Shown: in pieces, positions 25,882-34,393 of the stretch
Position numbering within the stretch: the first letter of the stretch is position 1
Layout: each line of letters opens with the position of its first letter
From: Adhaeribacter soli
GTDB taxonomy: Bacteria; Bacteroidota; Bacteroidia; Cytophagales; Hymenobacteraceae
Reading direction: 5' to 3'
Assembly: GCF_008727925.1 (NCBI RefSeq)
Contig: NZ_VTWT01000009.1
Coordinates: forward strand, 62,001-126,000
Length of the DNA stretch: 64,000 nt
Position numbers and translations under genes: made by a program
Notes under the pieces: generated by a model
Told to the model about the DNA's origin: nothing
What the model saw: only the letters and a program-made list of their open reading frames with translations
Databases searched by the model: none

Positions 25882-26526
25882 TTACAGGCTGGCGTAGATC
25901 GTCTGTAGTTTAGCCTGTTCGACTTTCGCGTTCATTTCTTCTTTCAGCGCAACCTGTTGTTTCAGGATATCGGCGTATTTCGGATTTCCGGAGATATAAT
26001 AGATAATGCTGTAAGAATCGTCATCCACTTCGATCCGGTTATTACGCTGGTCCCGGATCACGATATCACCCAGTTTTACGCTTGGGTCAGCCAGGTATTT
26101 TTGGCCCAGAACTGCTTTAATATTGGTAAATTTCTCGCTTTCCAGATCGGTGAACAGGTACTGCCCCATAAAGAAGGTGTTGTTCATGAAATGCAATTGC
26201 GCAATTACCTTATAGCCGCCCATGTCGTAACGGTAGAAAATAATCTCGTGGCCGGGTATCTGCATTCCGTTTTTGGTGCGGTACAAGGGTTTGCCAAATT
26301 TCCGCAACGTTTGCCGGATGGTAGAATCGAAAGCAACCTGTTTGAAAGAGATCTCTTCCTGGGCCGTAACAAAACGTTTACCCCTGTTATTTATGATGCG
26401 ATCAACTTCTTTTAACGTTTTTGGAGTGTAGAACTGCCCGTAATATTCATCTATCGTATAGCGGCCAGTATAATTCGCATTTCCAAAAATGAAATTAAGT
26501 AATTTTTTACGCAAAAACCGAAACAT
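25882..26526 (-). CDS. Hypothetical protein, 214 aa
   Basis: I do not recognise this protein. It begins with a basic, hydrophobic stretch (MFRFLRKKLLNFIFG), too short for a clear signal peptide but possibly membrane-associating. The remainder is alpha/beta with a long aromatic-rich centre (HEIIFYRYDMGGYKVIAQLH FMNNTFFMGQYLF). A C-terminal helix (ILKQQVALKEEMNAKVEQAK) may form a coiled coil. It has its own terminator and no functional neighbours. A ~258-bp AT-rich gap with no visible features separates it from the rhomboid genes. Confidence 0.7.
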   Translation of the reverse strand: MFRFLRKKLLNFIFGNANYTGRYTIDEYYGQFYTPKTLKEVDRIINNRGKRFVTAQEEISFKQVAFDSTIRQTLRKFGKPLYRTKNGMQIPGHEIIFYRYDMGGYKVIAQLHFMNNTFFMGQYLFTDLESEKFTNIKAVLGQKYLADPSVKLGDIVIRDQRNNRIEVDDDSYSIIYYISGNPKYADILKQQVALKEEMNAKVEQAKLQTIYASL

Positions 26527-26784
26527 AAATTTTAACTCAATTTAAAGGTACTCTTTATAACGAGTTAAAATTACAAGAAAGTTAATTGATAAATGAAACT
26601 TTCTTTAAAAAATTATATAACAAACTTCTTTAACCCATAACTTTTTTAATTCACCCGACTTTTCAGGCAATTAACCGGAATAGCGAAAGTTATAGTGCAA
26701 ATTTTCAAGCCTGAATACAACCGCTTTCAAACAGATTTTCAGAAGCTTACTATTCACCTGTTCCATGCCGGAACAACGTAGAAA

Positions 26785-27678
26785 TTATTTCTGACTTGCC
26801 CGGAAAAGTTTCTGTTTTTCTTCCTTCGTCAGGCTCTCGTACCCCGAAGCCGAAATCTTGTCTAAAATCAAATCAATCTCCGATTGATTCGGCCGGCTGG
26901 CAGTTCCGGCAGCGGCTGCACCGGTAGCGTTCGTGCGGTTGAAGGTCGCTTTCATTCGCGGACGGCCGGAAAACAGGCCCTGAAAGAAATCGTTGACCGC
27001 ATGAATCGGTTTGCCCAGATCGGTGCCGCGCTGCAGCTGTTTTATAAAGATGAAACCGATCACGGCTCCGCCCAGGTGAGCAATATTTCCCCCGGCATTA
27101 TCGCCAACGGCTCCCGATATGGAAAGCACTACCAGAAAAGCGGCAATATATTTAATGCGGACCGGACCCAGTAAAATCAGGTTGAAAGTGTAATCTGGAA
27201 GCAAAGTAGCTGCGGCCACAATTATCGCCAGCACGCTGGCCGATGCCCCGATCATGATCGAAAAAGCGGCCCGGTGCTCGAAATAAGGGATCAGGTTGTA
27301 GAAAAGCAGGTAAAGTAACCCGCCTGCCAGGCCGCCCAGCATGTACAAACTTACCAGCTTTTTATTGCCCAGGTACTCCCGTATCAGTTGGCCGAACCAG
27401 TACAGGTTCAGCATGTTAAAGATAATGTGCAGGAATTGCTCGTGGGTAAAAAAGTAGGTAATAATGGTCCAGGGCTTGAACAGGAACCGCAAAATATGCG
27501 CGGGCATTCCCAGGTTCAGGGTAATCAGATCGTAAACCGAGCTGAAACCGGTGAGAAAGGAAATGGTGCGCACCAGAATAAGGCTTACAAATACAATTAC
27601 GTTTATCAGGATGAGTTGCGTAACCGCATTGCTCCCCCGGGTGAACGCATGGCGAATATCGTCGAAAATGCTGGTCAT
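26785..27678 (-). CDS. Rhomboid-family intramembrane protease, second of pair
   Basis: This 297-residue membrane protein has about six membrane helices and a cytoplasmic tail of ~75 residues. The oxyanion motif HEQFLHIIFN keeps HxxxN (H84, N88). The nucleophile Ser146 lies in IGASASVLAI, where the usual GxSG is GxSA. The catalytic His is H201 in NIAHLGG. So the catalytic pair is present but the second Gly of the serine loop is not. Rhomboids cut single-pass membrane proteins within the bilayer. It starts 3 bp past the stop of the upstream rhomboid, so the two are surely co-expressed. Confidence 0.85.
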   Translation of the reverse strand: MTSIFDDIRHAFTRGSNAVTQLILINVIVFVSLILVRTISFLTGFSSVYDLITLNLGMPAHILRFLFKPWTIITYFFTHEQFLHIIFNMLNLYWFGQLIREYLGNKKLVSLYMLGGLAGGLLYLLFYNLIPYFEHRAAFSIMIGASASVLAIIVAAATLLPDYTFNLILLGPVRIKYIAAFLVVLSISGAVGDNAGGNIAHLGGAVIGFIFIKQLQRGTDLGKPIHAVNDFFQGLFSGRPRMKATFNRTNATGAAAAGTASRPNQSEIDLILDKISASGYESLTKEEKQKLFRASQK

Positions 27679-27681
27679 AGA

Positions 27682-28467
27682 TCAATAAAAGTTCTTTCGG
27701 TCCCGTTCCCAAATCTTTATCAGGATATACGCAAAAAGCATCCCTCCGAGGTGCGCAAAATGCGCCACATTATCGCCGGGGTTACGCGCCAGACCGGCAT
27801 ACAGTTCGTATGCGCCGTAAAAAAGCACAAAATACTTTGCTTTTATCGGGAAAGGGAAAAATAAAAGCATCAGTTCGGTATTCGGGAAAAGCATACCGAA
27901 GGCCATCAATATCCCAAAAACCGCTCCCGAAGCGCCTACCATGCGGGCATTTTGCACCAGATCGTTGTAGATCTGCCGCACCGATTCTTTGGTTGCCGCG
28001 ATCATATCCGGGTTATCGGCGTTGCGCTTATATTGAACCACGGCTTCCGGATTATAACGCCCCGGCAGGTGTTCTTCCAGGAAGTTACTGAAAGCTACCG
28101 GGTTCGGTTCAGCCACATACGCTGCCACGTCTTTCCGCATGTCATAATTTTCGTATTCCCGGATTCCCTGGTAAAGCAAACTGGCTCCTAAACCGGTAAT
28201 AAGGTAAAAAACCAGAAACCGGTTCGAACCCCATCTATATTCCAGCATGGGCCCGAAAATGAACAAGCTGAACATATTGCTGAAGATGTGTCCCCAACCC
28301 GCGTGCAGGAACATGTGCGTAACCAGCTGGTACCCCCGGAATTTATCGGAATTAAAATCGTAAAGCGAAAACTGGTTCATCGCCTCCGGAAACACCATGG
28401 TCGTCAAGATAAATATGACCAGGTTCATGATCAGGAGGTTCCGCACCATTGGGGTAATCTGCATCAT
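27682..28467 (-). CDS. Rhomboid-family intramembrane protease, first of pair
   Basis: This 261-residue protein has the canonical motifs: HAGWGHIFSN (H60, N64), GASGAVFG with Ser180, and NVAHFAHLGG with His239. A polar stretch of ~75 residues (about 100-175, RKDVAAYVAEPNPVAFSNF and onward) separates the third helix from the serine helix and is longer than in typical rhomboids; it should form an extramembrane loop. The substrate is unknown. An AT-rich repeat begins 3 bp upstream of the start. Confidence 0.88.
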   Translation of the reverse strand: MMQITPMVRNLLIMNLVIFILTTMVFPEAMNQFSLYDFNSDKFRGYQLVTHMFLHAGWGHIFSNMFSLFIFGPMLEYRWGSNRFLVFYLITGLGASLLYQGIREYENYDMRKDVAAYVAEPNPVAFSNFLEEHLPGRYNPEAVVQYKRNADNPDMIAATKESVRQIYNDLVQNARMVGASGAVFGILMAFGMLFPNTELMLLFFPFPIKAKYFVLFYGAYELYAGLARNPGDNVAHFAHLGGMLFAYILIKIWERDRKNFY

Positions 28468-28470
28468 TTT

Positions 28471-28687
28471 TTTAGTGATTAGTGAATAGTGATTAATGGT
28501 TAGTTAATCAGCTAAATCAGTTCATGGTTTTTCGGGTAAAAGGATAGCGTTTTTAATGACTAATTTTAATGACCAATTTTATAAACCTCAGCTAACTGGT
28601 AGGAATCATGTACTTTTCAGACCCAAATCCATACCATTTCCAGCTTTTCAGATTTACTAATCACTATTCATTAATCACTAATAACTA
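28471..28687. repeat. AT-rich inverted-repeat element between rhomboid and mutL genes
   Basis: The left end (TTTAGTGATTAGTGAATAGT) and right end (ACTATTCATTAATCACTAAT) are inverted copies of one another. The left end matches the repeat at 4630-4668 with one difference by eye. The right end overlaps the mutL stop. Confidence 0.7.
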
Positions 28688-30511
28688 TTTAAAAAACTCC
28701 TGCAGCCGGTCTTTGTCCAGCATTACGAGGGTTTTGCTGCCGTCGGGCGTGTAGCCGGGTACCTGACAGGCAAAAAGCTTATCTACCAGCGCATTCATTT
28801 CCAGATCGCTGAGTTTGTTGGTGAAGCGGGCGGCCACTCTCTTAGCCATGGCGCGGGCCAGGCTTTCGCGTTTGTCCAGTTTTAAACCGCTCAGGTTGTT
28901 TTTATATTGCTCTATCAAGCTTTCCAGAAGTTCTTTTTCGCTGTTAGGCGGCACATCGGCCGGAATGCCGTTTATCAGCAAGGTATTATGCCCGAACTCG
29001 CTGAACTGAAAACCGAGATCTTTAAACTCCGAAGCCAACTCAATAACCAGCGAATAATCGGCCGGCGAGAAGGAAATGGCTTGCGGGAAAAGCAGGGTTT
29101 GCGATACGCCGGTTTTTTTATCTAAAGCCGTACTGAATTTTTCGAACAGGATCCGTTCCTGGGCGGCCTGCTGGTCTACGAGCATAATACCCGATTTTAC
29201 CGGCACCAGCACAAATTTATTCTGCACCTGCAGGGCTTTGGAACCGGCTTTTTCGGAGTTAATGGAAGAACTTACCGTGATCTGGTCCATGCCAAAATCG
29301 AGGCTGGCCGGTAAGGCTTCATTTTTAAGAAAAGCGGGTTCGCGGCGGGCAGGTTCGTAAAGCTGTTCCCAGTTGCGGGTATTCGCACTTTTTTGCCCCG
29401 AAACCATACTGTCGTACGACCGGGCTCTTTCAAACCCACCGGTTTCGATGGTTGGCATGATGCGGGTCGGCTGCAGCGGCGCAAAATTTACGTCGCCGTC
29501 AAAGTCGAGGGAAGGAGCGATGTTGTGCAGGCCCAGCGATTTTTTTACCGCCGCCTGAACAATGGCATACACCGTTTTCTCGTCTTCGAACTTTATTTCG
29601 GTCTTGGTCGGGTGAACGTTAATATCGATGGTTTGCGGATCGGTTTCCAGGAAAAGTACGTAGAACGGATGGCTGTCTTTGGGCAGCAAGCCTTCAAAGG
29701 CGTTCATTACGGCGTGGTTCAGGTAACCGCTTTTAATGAAACGGTTATTCACGAAAAAGAACTGTTCGCCCCGCGTTTTCTTGCTGAATTCCGGCTTGCC
29801 GATAAAGCCTTTCACCACCAGGGCCGGCGTATCTTCCTCTACCGAAGCCAGTTGCTCTTTATAGTTATTGCCAAACAAACTCACAATGCGCTGGCTCAAC
29901 TTGCCGGCCGGCATCTGGTAAACTTCCGAATCGTTCTGTATTAAGGTAAAGGCAATTTGTGGATTGGCCAGAGCCACGCGCTGAAATTCATCCAGAATGT
30001 GGCGCATTTCTACCGCATTGGTTTTCAGGAAATTCCGGCGGGCCGGCACGTTAAAGAAAAGGTTCTTTACGCAAATGGAAGATCCTTCGGGCACGGCCAC
30101 CGGATCCTGCGAAACGATTTGCGAACCTTCCACTACCAGTTTGGTTCCGGTATCGGCTTCCCTCCGGCGGGTTTTCAGCTCCACCTGGGCTACCGCCGCA
30201 ATAGAGGCCAGGGCTTCGCCGCGAAAACCCATGGTCCGAATGCGGAACAGGTCTTCGGTGGTTTTAATTTTGGAAGTGGCGTGGCGCTCAAAGCTCATGC
30301 GGGCATCGGTTTCGGACATGCCGCTGCCGTTGTCTACCACCTGAATAAGTTGCTTGCCGGCCTCCTTTACAATTAACTGAACGGAAGTACTGCCCGCATC
30401 CACGGAATTTTCGAGCAACTCTTTCACCACCGAGGCCGGCCGCTGCACCACCTCGCCGGCGGCAATCTGATTGGCCAGGTACTCGGGTAATAAACGTATG
30501 ATATCTGCCAT
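28685..30511 (-). CDS. mutL: DNA mismatch repair protein MutL
   Basis: This 608-residue protein couples MutS mismatch recognition to strand removal. The GHKL ATPase motifs are intact: AAGEVVQRPASVVKELLENS, DNGSGM, and TMGFRGEALASIAAVAQ. The C-terminal dimerisation domain has the metal-site motif as DQQAAQERILFE, where the canonical His is Gln. The usual C-terminal CPHGRP is replaced by YTPDGSKT. Such variants are what I would expect in this phylum, but nicking activity is uncertain. It is divergent from the GH3 gene. Confidence 0.95.
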   Translation of the reverse strand: MADIIRLLPEYLANQIAAGEVVQRPASVVKELLENSVDAGSTSVQLIVKEAGKQLIQVVDNGSGMSETDARMSFERHATSKIKTTEDLFRIRTMGFRGEALASIAAVAQVELKTRRREADTGTKLVVEGSQIVSQDPVAVPEGSSICVKNLFFNVPARRNFLKTNAVEMRHILDEFQRVALANPQIAFTLIQNDSEVYQMPAGKLSQRIVSLFGNNYKEQLASVEEDTPALVVKGFIGKPEFSKKTRGEQFFFVNNRFIKSGYLNHAVMNAFEGLLPKDSHPFYVLFLETDPQTIDINVHPTKTEIKFEDEKTVYAIVQAAVKKSLGLHNIAPSLDFDGDVNFAPLQPTRIMPTIETGGFERARSYDSMVSGQKSANTRNWEQLYEPARREPAFLKNEALPASLDFGMDQITVSSSINSEKAGSKALQVQNKFVLVPVKSGIMLVDQQAAQERILFEKFSTALDKKTGVSQTLLFPQAISFSPADYSLVIELASEFKDLGFQFSEFGHNTLLINGIPADVPPNSEKELLESLIEQYKNNLSGLKLDKRESLARAMAKRVAARFTNKLSDLEMNALVDKLFACQVPGYTPDGSKTLVMLDKDRLQEFFK

Positions 30512-30887
30512 CAGGCACTTAAGTTAAAATTTGGAAAACGGCTGGCGTTCAGGAAAAAATCAGGCCCGGCCGGCTAATCTGACGCGGCTCTGTTACCGTC
30601 CTGAAAAAAATTATTAGTATTATTGCAGTCAAATTACCCGAAAACTTTTCCTTGCTGAGCCGCCTGCTTTTTCTGTAAAACTTCTTTTACCGGAAAAGTA
30701 TGAAACCAGTTTCGGGAACGTTACTTCAGTTAAACGGTGTATATAAAGTAAAATTACCCAGTACCATCCTGTTCCTTCGCTAAAAACGGTAGGAAAAGGT
30801 GCGAAAAAGCCGGGAACGCCTTTCGATGCCGCTGTGCAAAAATAGCCGTTATTCCGACGTATTCAAATTTTAGGAGTTCAGTGCCCA
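30512..30887. other. Intergenic region, 376 bp, between mutL and the GH3 fusion
   Basis: Divergent promoters must lie here. I see AT-rich tracts (about 30605-30630 and 30740-30760) but no clear consensus box, repeat or ORF. Confidence 0.5.
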
Positions 30888-33842
30888 ATGCGTAAGTATT
30901 CTAACATAATTCTGCTGTTGCTGTTGTTCGGAGGGGTGAGCATGCTCATGTCTTTTAATTCTTCGGAAGAAAACCTGGTACAGATCCGCCAAAAAAGCTG
31001 GGTCGACAGTGTTTTCACTTCCCTCACGCCCGACCAGCGCCTGGGGCAGCTTTTTATGGTGGCGGCATTCTCCAATAAAGACGAAAACAGCTATAAAAAA
31101 ATAGACCAGCTGGTGCGCGACTACAACATTGGCGGCCTGATGTTTTTGCAGGGCACGCCTTACCGGCAGGCTGTACTGACAAACCGTTACCAGAGCCTGG
31201 CCCGCACCCCGCTGCTTATTTCCATGGATGCCGAATGGGGCCTTTCCATGCGCCTGGACAGCTCCATGCACTTTGCCAAGCAAATGACCCTGGGTGCGAT
31301 GGCCGAAGACAAATACATTTACTTAATGGGTAAGGAAATTGCCCTGAAAATGAAACGCCTGGGCGTACACATCAGCTTTTCGCCGGACGTGGACGTGAAC
31401 GTGAACCCGGCCAACCCGGTGATCGGAAACCGTTCTTTCGGCGAAAGCAAAGAACAGGTAGCGCGCCGCGGCGTAGCTTATCTGAAAGGCCTGCAGGACA
31501 ACGGCATTATTGCGGTTGCCAAACACTTTCCCGGCCACGGCGATACCGATGTCGATTCGCACCATGCCCTGCCCGTTATTAACGCCGATATGAAACGCCT
31601 GACCGAAGTGGAGCTTTACCCGTTCCGCAAAACCTTCGAAGCCGGCGTGATGGGCGTAATGGTGGCCCACCTGTACATGCCTAAAATTGACAGCACTGCC
31701 AACACCGCTACTACTTTATCGAAGAAACTGGTTACGGGCATCCTGAAAGGAGAAATGGGCTACAAAGGCCTGGTATTTACCGATGCCCTGAACATGAAAG
31801 GCGTAAGCAGTTTCTATAAACCGGGCGAAGTAGATGTGCTGGCTTTATTGGCCGGAAACGATGTATTGCTTTTCTCGGAAGACGTACCAACGGCCATTAC
31901 CGGCATTAAAGCGGCCATTGCCGAAGGAAAAATTACCCAGGAAGATATCGATGAGCGCGTAAAGAAAATTCTTCGGGCCAAGTATTTTGCCGGTCTTCAC
32001 AAATACAAACCCATTGTGCTGGCCAACTTAAAGGATGAGGTGGACAAACCGGTAAGCAGCGTAGTGCAGCAGGAACTCTACGAGCAGGCCGTAACGGTAG
32101 TAAAAAACAAAGAAAACCTCCTGCCCTTCCGTTCGCTCGAAACGGTCAAGTTTGCTTCCGTAACCATCGGTATAGCCGCGGACAACCCTTTCAGCCGAAC
32201 CCTGGATAATTACGCACCGTTCGATAAATACAACGTACCGGACCGCTTTGCCCCGGATTCGGTTTTCGATAAGCTTTACCCGAAAATGCAGGGCCACGAC
32301 GTGATCGTGATCAGTATTCACGGCATGAACAACACGCCGGTCCGCAACTTCGGAATCGGTGAAGGCACCCGTAACTTTATTAAGAACCTGCAGCTGAACG
32401 GCGCTTACAAAGTGGTAGTAGCCGTTATGGGAAATGCTTACAGCCTGAAATTCTTCGACAACAGCAACTGGCTAGTTTGCGGCTACGAAGACAATGCTAT
32501 TTCTCAAACTGTGGTACCTCAGATTTTATTCGGTGCCCTTCCGGCCAAAGGGAAATTACCGGTTAGCGCCAGTCCGGTGCTGAAAGCCGGCACCGGCGTA
32601 GCTACCCAAAGCCTGAACCGCTTACGCTATGGCGTGCCGGAAAGTGTAGGCATGGATTCTAAAATCCTGAAAGGCATCGACAACATTGCCCTGGAAGCCA
32701 TTGCATACGCCGCTACGCCGGGTTGCCAGGTACTGGTAGTAAAAGACGGCGCGGTGGTATTCAATAAAGCTTACGGCCATTATACCTACGATAAAACCCA
32801 ACAGGTAACCAATTACACGCTTTACGACATTGCTTCGGTAACCAAGGTAGCTTCTACTTTGCAGGCCATTATGTTCCTGAAAGACCAGGGAAAACTAAAC
32901 CTGGACCTGCCGATCTCTACGTATTTACCTGAACTGAAAGGCACCAACAAAGCCAACCTGATAATCCGCGACATTCTGGTGCACCAGGCCGGCCTGCAAC
33001 CGTATCTTCCCTTCTGGAAAAACACACTGGGAGATTCTGCTAAATTAAGCCCGGTTTATTATGCCAGTACCCGCACCGATGCCTTCCCGAACGAGGTTAT
33101 TCCGGGCGTTTTTTCGCGCAAAAGCATGGAAGATTCGCTCTGGCGCTGGACCGTAAAATCGAAACTGATCTCGAAGAAAGCCGGGGCCGAACGCTACGAA
33201 TACAAATACAGCGATTTGGGTTTTTACATGATGAAGAAGCTGGCCGAAAAACTGCTGAACCAGAACCTGAGCGATTTCATGGATCAGAATTTCTTTGCCC
33301 CGCTGGGCCTTTCTACCATGACCTTCAACCCGCTTACCCGCTACTCCCGCGACCGCATTGCGCCAACCGAAAACGACAAGTATTTCCGTCAGGGCCTGGT
33401 TTGGGGCAACGTACACGACCAGGGAGCAGCCATGCTGGGCGGCGTAGCCGGACATGCCGGTCTGTTCTCGAATGCCAACGACCTGGCCGTACTCATGCAG
33501 ATGAATTTGAACAACGGCAGTTACGGCGGAAACAAATACTTCAAAAACAAAGTGGTGCAGGAGTTTTCGCGCCGTCAGTACAAAGGCAACCGCCGCGGCC
33601 TGGGCTGGGACAAAGCCGATCCGGACGGTAACGGCCCAACTTCCAACTTAGCGCCTTTAAGCACCTTCGGCCATTCCGGCTTTACCGGCACCTGTGCCTG
33701 GATAGACCCGACAAACAAAGTGATCTACATCTTCCTGTCGAACCGCGTGTATCCGGATGCCGAAAACAACAAGCTGGTGCAATACAACATCCGCACCCGC
33801 ATTCACGATGTGATTTATAAATCTATCGTTCCGAAATCGTAG
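30888..33842 (+). CDS. GH3 beta-N-acetylglucosaminidase-like / serine hydrolase fusion
   Basis: This 984-residue exported protein joins two enzymes. After a signal peptide (residues 1-23) comes a NagZ-like glycoside hydrolase family 3 domain. It has the catalytic loop KHFPGHGDTDVDSHHALP (about 211-228) and the nucleophile Asp in FTDALNMKG (about 297). From about residue 590 there is a class C beta-lactamase-like domain with SxxK as SVTK (in DIASVTKVAS, about 648), YSD in place of the usual YSN, and HSG near the C-terminus. Family knowledge suggests cell-wall sugar and peptide cutting in the periplasm. Both activities are predicted, not shown. Confidence 0.9.
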   Translation: MRKYSNIILLLLLFGGVSMLMSFNSSEENLVQIRQKSWVDSVFTSLTPDQRLGQLFMVAAFSNKDENSYKKIDQLVRDYNIGGLMFLQGTPYRQAVLTNRYQSLARTPLLISMDAEWGLSMRLDSSMHFAKQMTLGAMAEDKYIYLMGKEIALKMKRLGVHISFSPDVDVNVNPANPVIGNRSFGESKEQVARRGVAYLKGLQDNGIIAVAKHFPGHGDTDVDSHHALPVINADMKRLTEVELYPFRKTFEAGVMGVMVAHLYMPKIDSTANTATTLSKKLVTGILKGEMGYKGLVFTDALNMKGVSSFYKPGEVDVLALLAGNDVLLFSEDVPTAITGIKAAIAEGKITQEDIDERVKKILRAKYFAGLHKYKPIVLANLKDEVDKPVSSVVQQELYEQAVTVVKNKENLLPFRSLETVKFASVTIGIAADNPFSRTLDNYAPFDKYNVPDRFAPDSVFDKLYPKMQGHDVIVISIHGMNNTPVRNFGIGEGTRNFIKNLQLNGAYKVVVAVMGNAYSLKFFDNSNWLVCGYEDNAISQTVVPQILFGALPAKGKLPVSASPVLKAGTGVATQSLNRLRYGVPESVGMDSKILKGIDNIALEAIAYAATPGCQVLVVKDGAVVFNKAYGHYTYDKTQQVTNYTLYDIASVTKVASTLQAIMFLKDQGKLNLDLPISTYLPELKGTNKANLIIRDILVHQAGLQPYLPFWKNTLGDSAKLSPVYYASTRTDAFPNEVIPGVFSRKSMEDSLWRWTVKSKLISKKAGAERYEYKYSDLGFYMMKKLAEKLLNQNLSDFMDQNFFAPLGLSTMTFNPLTRYSRDRIAPTENDKYFRQGLVWGNVHDQGAAMLGGVAGHAGLFSNANDLAVLMQMNLNNGSYGGNKYFKNKVVQEFSRRQYKGNRRGLGWDKADPDGNGPTSNLAPLSTFGHSGFTGTCAWIDPTNKVIYIFLSNRVYPDAENNKLVQYNIRTRIHDVIYKSIVPKS

Positions 33843-34393
33843 TTTGGTTGTTGGTTGTTGGGTTAGCGGAAGAGGGGTTGTTCAGATCTTCCTGTTAATT
33901 TTTGATGCCTGACCGGCAGCCTGCCACCCCTGTAGAGACGCAATGCTTTGCGTCTCCCATTCGAAGACCTGCTGCCAAATTTCCCTGCAAACCCGGCTAC
34001 AAGGCTGAAACCAGAAGCAATTATTTGTCGCAATCCCGGAAAGAGGTGAACATCATTACTGAACTGCTGTAAAGAGACGCAATGCCTTGCGTCTCTACGG
34101 TTTTAAACCGTATTCCGTCCTACCCAACGGTTATGGTGATTCACCGACAAGGGTTTTTCCTTGTTGTATCCTTAAACAACTTCACTGGTAATTCCTGAAA
34201 ACCTTAAAACTACAAGGACTGGCATACGCTTTAACACTTTTTCGGCCCCGAACCTACCATTTACCAGTAGAAGTTTCCTGAAGGAAACCGGCTTTTAATT
34301 GGTTCTAAGGCGAATTTAACCGTAAAACAACCTGCAGGCATTTGGTTTCTGAAAAATAAAATTGCTATTTCCGGCAGCAAAAAAAGTATTTCT
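33843..34393. other. 551-bp non-coding stretch before bshA
   Basis: It contains a MITE-like element (33932-34098). The remaining ~295 bp before bshA has no feature I can support. Confidence 0.65.
33932..34098. mobile_element. MITE-like element, family 1, copy B
   Basis: The element is 167 bp. The left end GTAGAGACGCAATG and the right end (CCTTGCGTCTCTAC) are inverted repeats, and each is also a small hairpin. The interior GCTACAAGGCTGAAACC, then GCAATCCCGGAAAG, aligns with copy A at 12781-12916. Confidence 0.75.

Noticed and set aside
25643-25897. Plus-strand open frame of 84 codons
   Set aside because: It runs through a terminator hairpin and overlaps the 3' end of the hypothetical gene at 25882; composition is unlike protein.
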